Translations under genes and position numbers: made by a program
Assembly (NCBI GenBank): GCA_905250025.1
Contig: CAJNOJ010000007.1
Span: 372,001 to 436,000, forward strand
DNA from: Adineta ricciae
Lineage: Eukaryota; Rotifera; Eurotatoria; Adinetida; Adinetidae
Length of the DNA: 64,000 bases
Direction: 5' to 3'
Shown: positions 24,678-38,100 of the stretch, piece after piece
Numbering within the stretch: position 1 is the first letter of the stretch
Layout: every line of letters starts with the position of its first letter
The notes under the pieces: model-generated
The model's database searches: none
What the model was told of the DNA's origin: nothing
Seen by the model: the letters and a program-made list of their open reading frames with translations, nothing else

Positions 24678-27600
24678 ATGGATATCCATACGAATTCATC
24701 TGGTTTTCAACATGTTCTTAATTATGGCCCACATACAGCTGTTGTTACGCATCCAAATCATAATCGTCATCACCATACCTACCACCAACATCATCAGCAT
24801 CATCAGCCTCGCGTCTATTCATTGCCGCCACCACAATCACGACCTGTGCAAAATGCAGTCCCATCTTATCAACTAGTACCCCTTGTCCCTGTATCGTACA
24901 CTACTGTCTATGCGCCTGTACAGCAACAGCAACAACAACACCAACAACAACCAAGGCCATCAGGGCAATTAAAACAACATCCTCAAAGTAACTATCCTAT
25001 GCCCTAAATGTCACATATTTGAACATGTTTCTTTTTATTCTGTAGTGGCACACGATCCGTTTCATGCCGAACAATATCAACCTAGTGAGTATCTTGACTA
25101 CTCATTGATATCATCTCAGTTCGTTTGATATAGGCCGAGGAACATCAGCACAAATACCGTATTACAATTCCTTAGATGATCCTCATATGCAAGATTACTA
25201 CGCAAAGAGATTTCACGTTCGTCCTAAATCAGCGATGAAACGTTCCAAACGAGCAGATACACTTTATCGAATCACAGTGAAAACAGCCAATGTTAAAGAT
25301 GCGGGAACCAATGCCAAAGTTTACTTGAGTATCTACGGAAAGAGAGATCGAATATGTCGAAAACTATTAACACGTGAATCGATGTTACGCGGCCAATCTC
25401 AACTTTCATTGTCATTGAACGGTCTGGATAAAGTAGATGACAATGATTTATACAATATTGAATTTAAACGAGGAGCAACCGACATTGTTTATATTCGTTG
25501 TCGAGATCTTGGTATTATTCAGCATATCGTCCTCGAAGTAAGAAGAAAATCTTGACTATTTCTTGAATTTGACTTTCTTTTAGCATACTGGTCTTCTATT
25601 CGAACAAAGTTGGCTATGCGAATTTATTCTAATAACAAATGTTCGCACAGGTCGTTCATGGTTATTTCCATGTAATAAATGGTTATCATTATTTCATCCG
25701 GGAGATGGCTCCTTATCAGTCGAACTCTATCCGAGTGACCGTGACGTTGATTACGGATTGAAACGACCATATGCACCTACAGATACTGGTAGAATCAAAC
25801 GACTTGTTTAGTGAAAATGATCTTCTATACGATTTTTCTTTAGAATATGAAATCGTTGTTGTAACAGGCGACAAACGAGGTGCTGGAACGGATAGCCAAG
25901 TTTATTTGACATTATTCGGACATGAAGGCAAACGAACAGAAAAGATTCATTTAAGCAAATCGAATAATAAAAATCCATTCGAACGGAATCAAACAGATAC
26001 ATTTCGTGTTAAAGGGGATTATGTGGGAGAATTAGTGAAACTTCGTATTGAACATGACAACACTGGTCGTCTACCAGGCTGGTTTCTTGATCGAGTATGA
26101 ACATAGATTTGATATTGACATCGAATATAGCTGTAATTTTCTCGTATGATTAGATTGTCGTCACAGATTTATTTGATCCGAAAACAAAATATTTTGCAAC
26201 TTGTAACAAGTGGTTAGCCAAAGAAGAAGGCGATGGGCAACTCTCTCGAGATCTTCTATTGCACAGAGACGGTGTTGGAAGTAGACAAAGTAAGAGATGA
26301 TACGACGCGATGCTCACTTTCGATGATTCACTGTTTTGCAGGCAATCGGTATAAAGTATCAGTCTTCACCGGCAAAAAGCGAGGTGCTGGAACAGATGCA
26401 GATGTCTACATCACCCTCTACGGTGATATGGGCGAAACGGGTGCAATTATGCTTGATGACAAAAAAAATAATTTTGAAGCTGGAAAGTAAGAATCGACTG
26501 AACTGGCGAATTTAATCCTTTATTGTAACCATAATCAAATAGGAAAGATGAATTTACCATTGAATGTCCAAGTGTTGGTGAATTGAATAAAATTTTAATT
26601 GCACATAACAACAAAGGTACAGCACCTGGATGGTTTTTGGATCGAGTTTTAGTCGAAGATCTCGATGCTAATCGTATATATGAATTTCCGTGTTATAAAT
26701 GGTTGGCCACCGATGAAGATGATGGACAAATCTCACGATATCTTTTCCCATTAGCCGAAGGTGCTGGACCACAAGCGACGGCAGGTAAATGATTTTTCAC
26801 CTATAAAAACTAAAGAAAACTAACATGTTTTTTTCTTGTTCTAATTAATATAACTACAGATGGTGAGTGAATCCTAGCTATAGTGCTTTGTGGTTATCTG
26901 TTGCACTTTATTCCTGTGAGAAAATGTGCTAATGAGTTTTGTTTGTTCAGGTATTCCATACAATATTACTGTCTATACGGGCGATAAAAGAAATGCTGGT
27001 ACTGATGCCCGAGTGTACATCGTAATGCATAGTAAAAAATCATCATCCGGTCAAATTCCTTTACCTGGTGGAAAATTTGAACAAAAATCAGTTGATCTAT
27101 TCAAAATTGATGGACCAGAAAACTTTAGTCCTTTAACAGCATTAGATATCGGACATGACAACTCTGGCCGAGGACCAGGCTGGTATCTTGATAAGGTTAG
27201 TTTACGATGAAAAATTGCAGACCGAACGTAAGACGAGTCAATCAAACATTTCTTAGTTCTTTGTCCTTGTCGTTACGACACAACAAGAATTGTATATCCT
27301 ATTCTTCTCCGTCATAATTGAAATCGGATTCGCACTTGACTCTGAAATCAATATTTGATTAAGATCATATTTATTCATCTATTGATCTAATATCGTTTGA
27401 ATCGTTTAGGTTGTTGTCGAATGTCCAAGTACAGGTATTATACAAACATTTCCTTGCCACAACTGGCTTGCTGATGACGAAGGCGATAAACGTATTGAAC
27501 GTCGATTAATAGAAGATGAATCATTACGGGAAACACGCGCACCAAGTAGATACATGACAATAGTTTTCATTTCATAGCTTTTTCTTTCCGTAGCTGTTCC

Positions 27601-30600
27601 TTGGTATATTTGGGTTTATACCAGTGACATGAAAGGAGCAGGTACTGATGCTCACGTTAATCTCGTTCTCTATGGTCGTACTGGCAAATCGGATGATATT
27701 AAATTACAAAGTAAATCAGATGCATTCGAAGCTGGTCACTGTGACGAGTTCAAAATGGACATTGCCGATGTTGGTATACCATTTAAATTGCGTGTTAGTC
27801 ACGATAATAAGAAACTGTTCGCATCGTGGCATCTCGATCGAGTAAGATTGTTTAAAACAAGTTAATTTTCTTGTTTAATCTAATAAAATACGTTTAGATT
27901 GAAATGGAAAATTTGAACACAAACGAACGATATAAATTTATGTGCGGAAGATGGCTATCGAAGAAAGAAGATGACAAACAAACTGTCCGAGAATTACCTG
28001 CTGAAGGTCCCGGAATAAAAAAACCTTTACCTGTCGTGAAATACTTTATCGATGTATATACGGGCGACAAGAGAGGTGCTGGAACAAATTCCAATGTATT
28101 CATTAATGTTTTTGGTGAATGTGGTGACACAGGAGGTATGCTGTTCCGTCAATCCTCTTTTTACTCTTGTTTTATTCAATTATTAATCGAAATTCTAGAA
28201 CGACCGTTGGAACACTCGAAACATAAGGACAAATTTGAAAGAAAACAAGTAAAAGCTTACTTCATAGAGATTCATAAAGTAAAATTTTGGTTTTATTTTC
28301 AGGTCGATAGTTTTACCATCGAAGCGGTTTCATTGAAAGAAATACAAAAGGTTCGAATCGGTCATGATGGCACAGGTCAGTCTCTCTAGATTTGCAGTTT
28401 CTTAATACTATGGTTGTGTTATTCGTCAATAGGCCCAGGTGCCGGATGGTTTTTAGACAAAGTTGTCGTCCGTCCAGAAGACGAACGTTATAAACCGGCG
28501 ACATTCGAATGCAATAGGTATGATAATACGAAGCTTAAGTAATCAACATGACCTTGTTTGATGTTCATAGATGGTTAGCTGTTGATGAAGACGACGGTCA
28601 GATCATTCGTGAATTGACTTTGGCATCAGCAGCGCAGCACTTGGATAAAACAACATACAATGTTCGGATAAAAACTGGCGATGTTTTTCAAGCGGGAACA
28701 GACGCTGATGTACATTTGAAAATCTTCGGAGAGAAAGAAATGACAGATAAAATTCCGTTACGAACATCGAATAATACAGCAAATAAATTCGAACGAAATC
28801 GTATTGACAGTTTTACATTTGAATTTGCTGATCTCGGCAGGGTTTGTTGTGTTTTAAATTCTGTTTTTGAACTAGTTTCGAATGAATTCATAGATTGAAC
28901 ACATCATTATCGGACATAATGGAAAGAATCCAGGAGCTGGATGGTTTCTCGATTGGGTAGAAATCGATGTACCAATGCGAGGAGAACTTTACAAGTAAGA
29001 TATTCACGAACTTAGAGCTTTAAATTTCATTCTATTATATAGATTCTCTTGCCATCGTTGGTTAGATAAAAAGGAAGGTGATGGTAAAATAGAACTCGAT
29101 TTAGTACCTTCGGATGTGACGAAAAAAGAGAGTGGTTAGTAATGAGCGGCATATGCTGACAAAATCAATCTGATATTATCTTTGTTTATAGTTATACCAT
29201 ATGAAATAACTGTTTTTACCGGTAACAAAACGGGTGCCGGTACCGATGCGAAAGTATTCATACAGATGTACGGCTTGAATGGTAAAACTGAAGAACTTGT
29301 ATTGAAGAGTAAATCAGATTCATTCGAAAAGAATGCGGTATGAGTTCTTTTTCTCAATTAAACTTTCTTCATTCGGATCTATTAGGTCGATAAATTCAAA
29401 ATCGAAGCACCAGATATTGGAGAAATTCAAAAGATCCGCATTGGACACAATTCAGAAAAGATGAATTCAGCATGGTATCTTGAGAAAGTATGAATCTCTC
29501 CTTCGAGAACCGTCAGCATCTCTTACTTCGAACATTCTTCTCCTACAGGTTCGCGTTCAACGACATTTGAGTGATTCATACGATAAACGCAAACGAAGTA
29601 AATAACTTTTACACACAACACGCATTAGGAAAGATGGTCTTGTATGATCTAGGTTTCAAATCGGGCAAATCGTTACGTCTTAGTCAAATTAGTGCGGTTG
29701 ACCCCAATGTTGAAGAGTATTGGTTCTTCTGTCAACAATGGCTTGATAAAGGTTCAGGTGACAAGCAAACTGTTCGAGAACTACTACCAACGGATGAAAA
29801 TGGAAATCCTCTTAGTGATCGAGACGGTATATATCACAGTCTGTCGATTAAGCATTCTTATTTTTGTAATTTCAGAAGTAACATATACAGTGCATGTCTT
29901 CACCGGTAACAAGTCTGGTGCTGGCACAGATGCGAATGTTTTCTTGACTATTTACGGAAAATACGAAGATTCGGGTATGGCATTTGATTTGCATGGCGAA
30001 GTTTTCGTTGAAATACTCTGATATCTGCTTTCAGGTGAACGCGAACTTAGAAATTCCAAGACGAATAAAAACAAATTCGAAAGAAACAAAGTTTGTTTCT
30101 TTTTCTTTGTTGGAATGGTCGTTTAATTGACATCTATTAACTGTAGGAAGACGTCTTCGAAATCAAAGCTATTTGGTTAGATAAATTGAGCAAAATCAAA
30201 ATTCGTCACGATAATGCAGGAGTATGTGTCACATCATCATCATCTCCAATTTTACCTATGCCCAAATCTTTCATAGGGTGGTGCAGCATGGTATCTCGAC
30301 CGTGTGGAAGTCGTTGATCCGAAAACCGATCAAGTGTAAGCAAGAATGAATAGATGAGTATGGTGTCTAATGTTTCGTGTTTGACAGGTATCATTTTATT
30401 TGTCAAAAATGGTTGGCAAAAGATGAGGATGATGGAATGATCTCTCGTGAAATTCCGGCGATGGAAAATAAAGCACTTCGCTTGGCAGCAGCGCGTGAAA
30501 GTGTTACCGGAGCACCAACCGATTTCGGTCTTGAAAGAAAAGGTAAGTTATCTCAGATTTAACATCATCATTCATTGACGTATGACATACTCATCTTCAC

Positions 30601-33600
30601 TCTCTCTTCCGCTGTGTTTTTCGTTCCTCTAGCACGTATCCATCGTGGTTCGTTCAATTAATACGTACAGAAACATACATTAAACGCCTTCGCCATCTTT
30701 TCTCTTTTTAAATATCTCATTACATATTTCGATCGTATTTATTACAATAAAAAAAACCATCGTGTTTCTCCTAGACTCTGCTTGCCTTGCGCTAATGTTT
30801 GTTGCTATTATTGTTGTTTCCCAATATTGAAATACGTTTTAATAGCACATTTAACACTGATTTGTTTCCCTTGGTGTTTTCGTATCAGCGGAGAAAAAAA
30901 TTCTATTTTTTCTTTTTTCTCACATAGCACTAGCAACAACCTACAATGTAAAAGTCACCACCGCAGATAAATTGGGTAGTGGCACCAATGCCAACGTATA
31001 CATATGCATATATGGCAAAAATAATGATACAGGTTAGATATTAATTAAAAGAGTTTTGAATTATTGAAGTCATTGTTTCTAATATAATAGGAATAGTCCC
31101 GTTAGCAACGTCAAAAACGCACAAGGATCCATTTGAACAAGCTCATACTGATGAATTCGAAATTGAGGCCATGGATATTGGGGAACCTATCAAGATCAAG
31201 TATGAATGATTTCTACGACGGGAAAACCGATGAGTATATGAATGATGTTCTTTTATAGGATTGGCCATGATAATGCAGGTTTTCGACCAGATTGGTTGTT
31301 AGAGCGTGTAGAAATCGATGTACCAAAGTTGGGTCATACATGGTTGTTTCCATGTGGTAAATGGATTAGCAGATCCAAAGGCGAGGGCCAACTAGAACTG
31401 GAACTTTATCCTAAATCAAGAGCAGGCTCTGTGTATACGCCATGTAAGTTTCGATTGAGGAAAAATTTTGAAAGATAGAAACTTGAATTTAGTTGTTCCA
31501 TATGAAATCAAAATTGTTACATCGAAAAAGTCGGGCGCAGGCACTGATGCCAATGTTTTCATTGAAATTTACGGTGTTGACAAGACAACTGGTGAAGTGA
31601 TGCTATGTAGTAAAACTGATCGAAAAGGAAAATTTCAAACGGGTTCAGTCGATACTTTTGTTCGAGAACTTGAAGATGTGGGTGATGAAATTGAAAAGAT
31701 TCGTATTGGACATGACAATCACGGCATAGGTAATGCTAGTTTTTGCACTCTCAAACGAATGTTCACATTGTCTTATTCGTGATATGTAGGCGCAGCATGG
31801 CATTTGGATCGCGTGGAGATTCGTCGATTATTGAAAGGTCAAAAAACGAAAACATATGTATTCCCGTGTGACCGTTGGTTTGCCAAAAATGAAGATGATC
31901 ATAACATTATACGTGAACTTGTACCAGAACGTGTTATTGAAGAAAAACTCGACAAAAGTGGACAATTAAAAGTGCAAGAAAAAGAAGTACGAGATCGACT
32001 TGAAAGTATGTCATCCAGTAGAACATTCCGAGAATGAAATACGATTCTCTCTGACTTTCTAGTGAAACAGTATGTAGTCGATGTTTATACGGGCGATCAA
32101 CCTCGTTGTGGCACAGATGCTAACGTATTTTGTACAATCTATGGCGATCGAGGTGATACAGGCGAACGTGAATTATCGCATTCCGAAACCCACAGAAATA
32201 AATTTGAAAAGAAACAAGTCGATCGGTTTAAAATCGATTGTGCCGATTTAGGAAATGTCTATAAACTGAAGATTCGACATGACAACAAAGGACCATTTGC
32301 TGATTGGTTCTTATCAAAAGTAGAAGTCGTCGATGATATCAGAACTTACGTCTTCTTCTGCGAACAATGGTTGGCCAAAGGAAAAGGCGATGGAAAACTC
32401 GAACGAACACTCTATGAAAAAGTAAATCTTTCCTATTCATTTGTTCCTCATTGATTGTTCTTGTCTCTATCAAAGGATTACCAAGGATCCAAAAGCAGTC
32501 TCGGATCGATTCCTCGTTCAGTGACTGGTTCTCGAGCAATCTTAGGATCGACTGAAAGCGACATTAAAAACGAACCGTTTCAGCGTGTACAAAAGAAGAA
32601 TGTCATGTCAAGTATTGCCGAAGAAACTCGATCCCGAGGTTCAACTGACGAAGGCATACCATACACTGTTAAAGTTAAAACTGGCGAAGCACGCGATGCT
32701 GGCACTTCTGCGAACGTTTTTATACGTCTAATCGGACGTAAAGGTCGACAAACACGTCTAATTCCATTGGAACTCTTGCAACGGCAACGTTTTGAGCCAG
32801 GAAAAGTTGAAACATTTTCTCTGCAAGAGTTAGACATCGGCGACTTGGAAATGGTGGAAATCGAGCATGACGGCGAAACATTAGCTGATAGTTGGTATCT
32901 GGAAGATGTTTCCGTGGAAATGCCAACGAAAGGACGATCGTTCTACTTTCTTTGTAATCAATGGTTATCCCGAGAAAAAGGTGATGGAAAAACAAAACGA
33001 ATACTTCGAGTACAAGATTCAAATCAAGGATCATTTCGTCCATGTAAGAATTCAATACCTTTTTCTCTACAATTTTCATGCATGGCTGTTTATCTGATAT
33101 AGTGATACCATACGAAGTAACATTCTTCACGGCAGACGAAGAGAATGCTGGTTGTGATTGTGACGTTAGCTTGAAGCTGTATGGCACAAATGGTTCATCA
33201 TCGGAGCATGTTTTCAATAAAGAAGAAGGCCAATTCGAACGCGGTTCAATCGATCCATTTCAATGTGAACTAGACGATGTTGGTGAACCGATTAAATTAC
33301 GCGTCAAAATTATACCTAAAGGTAAACATGGTCGACATCGATGGTTCGTACAAAACATTGAGCTGGTTAAATATACAAAACAAAACAAACGACACAAACC
33401 GTATCTCTTCGGCTTGAATGATTGGATATCAAAGGACACTGGTTTTCTTCAAGATATCCCATTGACAGATCATGGAAAATCTATAATTCAAGAAACAACC
33501 TACCGCATTACCACTAAAACAAGTGATATTAGTGGTGCATCTTGCGATGCGAACGTTTTCATTGTTATTTATGGTAAATAGTTTGATCTTTCCCTTTTCT

Positions 33601-34869
33601 CACGAAGTATCATTTCGTGTGTTGTAGGTCAAAATGGCGAAAGCCGAGAATTAGAACTGAAACATTCATCTACACATAGAAATAAATTTGAACGAAACCA
33701 CGAAGATGTCTTCACTTTTGAAAACATTCAAAGTTTGGGAGCATTGACCCAAATTCGTATCTGGCACGACAATTCTTCGCTAAAAAACTCTTGGCATTTG
33801 GAATACGTTCAAATTGATGACACTCATACAGGCGAATCTTACAAATTTCCATGTGATAAATGGTTATCTTCGAAGAAAGATGATCAACAAATTGTTCGTG
33901 AACTCGTATGCGAGGACAATCCACGTGGTGGCAGTCGACGAGGATCATTAACACCTTCTGGTGAAGTACAATATGAAATTGAAGTCACCACCTCCGATAA
34001 ACAGAATGCTGGAACCACTCAACATGGATGGATTGTTCTTGAAGGAGCAAGAAAACGATCCAAAAAGTTCTATATGAAAAATACACCGCATAATAAGATT
34101 TTACGAGGGTAAGAAATACGTCTTTTTTCAAAATGATCTCTTCTATGTTTGTGACTCGATTCTTCGCAGAGGACAAACGGATTCGTTTAAATTCCAGTGT
34201 CGACCTCTTGGAGCATTAGAACGCATCGTTTTGGGCCACGAAGAACGTCCTGAATATCCACTTAGATCTTATGAAGGTCGCGATGCTGCGTGGCATGTTG
34301 CGCACGTCACCGTTACAGATCCTTCAACCGGCTTCAAGTAAGAAATTCATTTGGATTTCTACTGCAAAAAAAGTGAACTAACCGATTTCAGATATGAATT
34401 TCCCGTTCGTGATTGGATTGTTATTAATGATGATGCAAAGACATTCGAATGTGCTAGTAAAGAAGAAGACACTGTTAGCCGACAGCGTCATCGACGACCA
34501 ATTAAATACAAAATCATCGTTCATACAGGTGATAAGTCACATGCTGGTACGGATGCGAATGTATCGATTATCCTTTATGGTACGCTGGGAGATACAGGTG
34601 TTCGTCCGTTGAAACAAAAAGGCCGTAATCTATTCGAGCGTGGTCAGGTCGACGAATTCGTTATTGAATGTTTGGAATTAGGCAGCTTGACCAAATTGCA
34701 CATCGAACATGATAATGCCATGTTGTCTGCTGATTGGTTTCTCGATAAAGTTGAAGTTGTTAATATGGATACGCAAGAAACAGTTCTATTTCCATGTAGC
34801 CGATGGTTGAGTAAAAAGCATGATGATGGCGAGATAAAACGAGACCTTTTACCAATTCGTGCTTCGTAA
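24678..34869 (+). CDS. LOXHD1: LOXHD1-like protein with 17 PLAT/LH2 domains
   Basis: In vertebrates LOXHD1 is a stereociliary protein built only of PLAT (lipoxygenase homology) beta-sandwich repeats. Here a Q/H/P-rich N-terminus (24678 to about 25250) precedes 17 repeats whose first strand and loop (pattern TGDKxxAGTDAxVxxxxYG) begin near 25260, 25850, 26345, 26955, 27600, 28040, 28650, 29190, 29880, 30940, 31500, 32065, 32655, 33105, 33500, 33970 and 34505. Repeats end with the family's HDN-GxxxGWxLDxVxV strand and a CxxWLxxxxxDGxxxREL turn. Order and quirks match vertebrate LOXHD1: a repeat starting VPWYIWVYTSD, and a degenerate penultimate repeat with WIVLEGARKRSKKFYM in place of the usual loop. 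It ends CSRWLSKKHDDGEIKRDLLP then a short tail. Vertebrate proteins have about 15 repeats. Dozens of 45-70 bp introns interrupt it. Confidence 0.93.
26860..26862 (+). other. Putative 3-nt microexon in LOXHD1
   Basis: Between the third and fourth PLAT repeats, an acceptor (AACTACAG) is followed by ATG and then a consensus donor GTGAGT. Including it turns A-G-I-P-Y into A-D-G-I-P-Y; skipping also keeps frame. Without transcripts this may be chance. Confidence 0.25.
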
Positions 34870-35189
34870 ATCTGTGATACTTTTATTTGAACCACTTTCC
34901 TCAGCGAACAGAATCTAAATATACACAACAAAACACGACCGATTCGTTGTCTTGCACATTCTTCGCAGTAGGAAATTGTAAACAATAATCAAAATGATAC
35001 ATGTGTGCGTGCGTTGTGTGTTGTTTGTGTGTATTTCTTATCTTTTTATTTTCCTCTGGGCTTGACTCTATCCGCATCTTTTGTTTCTATTTCACCACTG
35101 TTGTTTCTAACATTAATAAATGGTCTCTTTTTCTTACTCTAAATCACAGTTTAATTACTTCTGGCGCGATCATCTTGTCTACAAAACAA
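34870..35189. other. Short spacer between LOXHD1 and the polycystin-like gene
   Basis: 320 bases. AATAAA at 35115-35120 is a candidate LOXHD1 polyadenylation signal. It is followed within 30 bases by a pyrimidine-rich acceptor (CTCTTTTTCTTACTC...CACAG, ending 35149) that serves the downstream gene. There is little room for an independent promoter. Confidence 0.55.
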
Positions 35190-38100
35190 TGCAACTTGCT
35201 ATTGTGATATTTCTGCTCGTCAGTTATTCATATCCTGCACTCAGTTCGATTGAAAACTATGCAGCTTGTAAGAAAAATCCGTTAACCTATGATACTATCG
35301 AAAACCACTTAAGTTCGATTTCCAATCTTTATTTTCTCTTTGGAATTCGAATTCATCGACCGTTTATGAATGTACACAGTCAAACACATGCCGAAGCGAG
35401 CATGTTCATACTTGCCATTTGTAAGAAATATTCGTCCGACTGTATTTCACAAGGTGGTTCATTACCATCGAATTATAAACTAGAGTTTACATTGAATGGC
35501 GCACCCTATACGGATCGACATACGAAAATCGACCGTCAATGGCATCGACTAAAGATTGCTAACTATGATTTTCTCTATGATCCGTTTCATTCTCACTCGT
35601 GGTATGATCATGCAGAAAATGATAACGATTCGATTTGGAAGAAATTCATCATGAATAGTAAGTGTCAGTGGAAAAATGCATCTTTTTTATCAATGATCTT
35701 ATTCAGTGGATTCGAATGAAAATGAAAATATTCATGCAAAATGGGTATGAGTTCATTGATTCAATGGAAAATTCCATAATCATCCTATTCGACAGGTCGA
35801 ATTCGGTGTGAAGATCAATGATGCTGGTGCTCAATTCATCGAAGGACAGCAAAGATACAATAATATCTCCGTTCAACAATTCCAATTACGTCTGTCATTA
35901 GAATCGTCAAAAGCGAAATTAGATGAGATCAATTTTAGATTTCTTTGTCCCAACGTACGAGTGTTTACAAGCACCAATACTCTACTTCGATGATCTCGCG
36001 GCAGGTCAACAATATCTGTCCGCTTTTCATTTTCAATTACACTCTGATCAGTGCTATCTGCACAAATACACATGTCATTTACGAATGAGACAGGTACATT
36101 TGAATAACGTCGGAGGTATACACAATACATTCAATCTAAGCGGATCAATCAACATCACGACGAATCATTTGTCGTTATTCACACAACGAATCTCCAATGA
36201 ACAAGCTATCCAAACCACAAATTTCATCGATCATATTTCTGAACAAGTATCAGACGGTTTCTCCATCGAAAAAATAACCTTTTGTAAATGATTAGGTTAT
36301 GACTGAAAATAGTACTCTGCTATATGATACAGAGATCTATCGTAATGCGATGTGCATCAATAAGAATCCCATAACGGCAAGAGAATTTCTGCTATGCACA
36401 GAAGATTACATAAAAAATGAATTAGTTATACGAACGTATCGTATTGATATTATTCTATGTCAACCGGTTAAACACAATGCTGAACAATGTCTATTTTCTC
36501 TTTACCGGTAAACAGGCGATTTTCAAAATAGAGAAAGACGATCTACGTGATTGATTTTCCTTCTTAGACATATTTTCAACGGGACATCGCGATTATTCAT
36601 ACCGGTTAAGAATGACAATATTACATATATCGGCTTCATTCGACTTCCAGAAGATTTACCAAATACAGAATGGTAATATCATAACTAGCAAGAATTTTTT
36701 GTAGTTTTAATTTCAGGCGAAATCATTTAAATAAAACTTTCGATAAACTCTACAATCATCAACTGAAGAACGTCTATGATCATACGATTGAAATCAAGAC
36801 TAATGTCGACAGTATGACAACACTGCTTCGTTCCTATCAGATCATCACCGATCAAACTGATCTATGTCATCTTGTTTGCCACAACCATTGTGTTCAACAA
36901 TCCCCAAAGCATTCCGATTACATTGCATCGTCATCCACGATTGACCTTATTTTATTTTGTAATAATTGTAGCTTTAATCAAACATACAGTCACTTCGATC
37001 ATTCGATTGTCTACAATTTTACTATTCTTTCAACAGCCATCGCAGTTATGCAAATAAAACTTACCCAGCCGAATTTAAATTTATCCGTTAATTGTATTAG
37101 TCATAAACATGAGATTTTTACACTAAATGCACATTTTCATCACAGTCAACAAAATACGAACTATCGGCCGTTTTCCTGTTCGATTTCTCCGGTAGCGTTT
37201 TATCCATATCATGATGAAGCTACTCTCACATGTGAAAATTTTACAACACCTGCTGATATCATTCTTTGGGCAATAACAAATCAAAGTAAGCCATCACATG
37301 AATCATCAATTGACCTTTATTTTTTTTTCTTCACAGACGGTGAACTTATTCGAACGCTATTAAATCCATTCTATCTGACGAATCAAAACTTTAACTCCAA
37401 AATTCGAATCAAAATCAACGGTCTTCCACACGGTGATATCGTTGCACTCGAAATAAGTTCCTCCTTATTTTCGATCATCGATACCTATGAACTGACTGTT
37501 CTAAGTCTAGACGATACATTGATAACCAAAATAAATATCGCTCTCGAATCGAATTACTTTCTCAGCGTAAAAAATATCTACCTGCTTCGATGTAATTCAA
37601 CGTTTTTCCATAGGCATTTCGTCTTTTGAACCAATATCTGACTATCTACGAAAATGAGTTTTATCTCTTGAATCAATCGAATACTTCGCGCTTACAATTA
37701 ATTGGTCTCAATCAAACATCATTCGCAATGAGTATTCTTAATTATTATCGATCAATATTGAACTATATCGATCGGGAGTCACTTCATATCAAAGCAATGG
37801 ATTTTTCTCAAAAGATTTGCTCACTTGTATCGTCTTCGAACATAAATCAGTGGAAACGAAATTGTTTCTTTCATCTAGATTTCAACACATCTGTTCAAAT
37901 ATAAAATTTTCTATCCGAAACCAGGCAATATATACTTGAATCCATTTATTTCTCTTCTCACTCAATTATCTTCACATCCGAAGATCGTTACATACCAAAC
38001 TTACCATTTACTTCGGTATGAAATCAACAATTTTCGTAATGGGTATTTTCTCAATTTAATTGTTTTCAGGCATACAATGAAGCTCATTTCTTACTCTTTA

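Noticed and set aside
24678-34869. Several separate small PLAT genes
   Set aside because: Repeats join through short GT-AG introns in frame, without start codons or poly(A) signals between them, and their order matches vertebrate LOXHD1.
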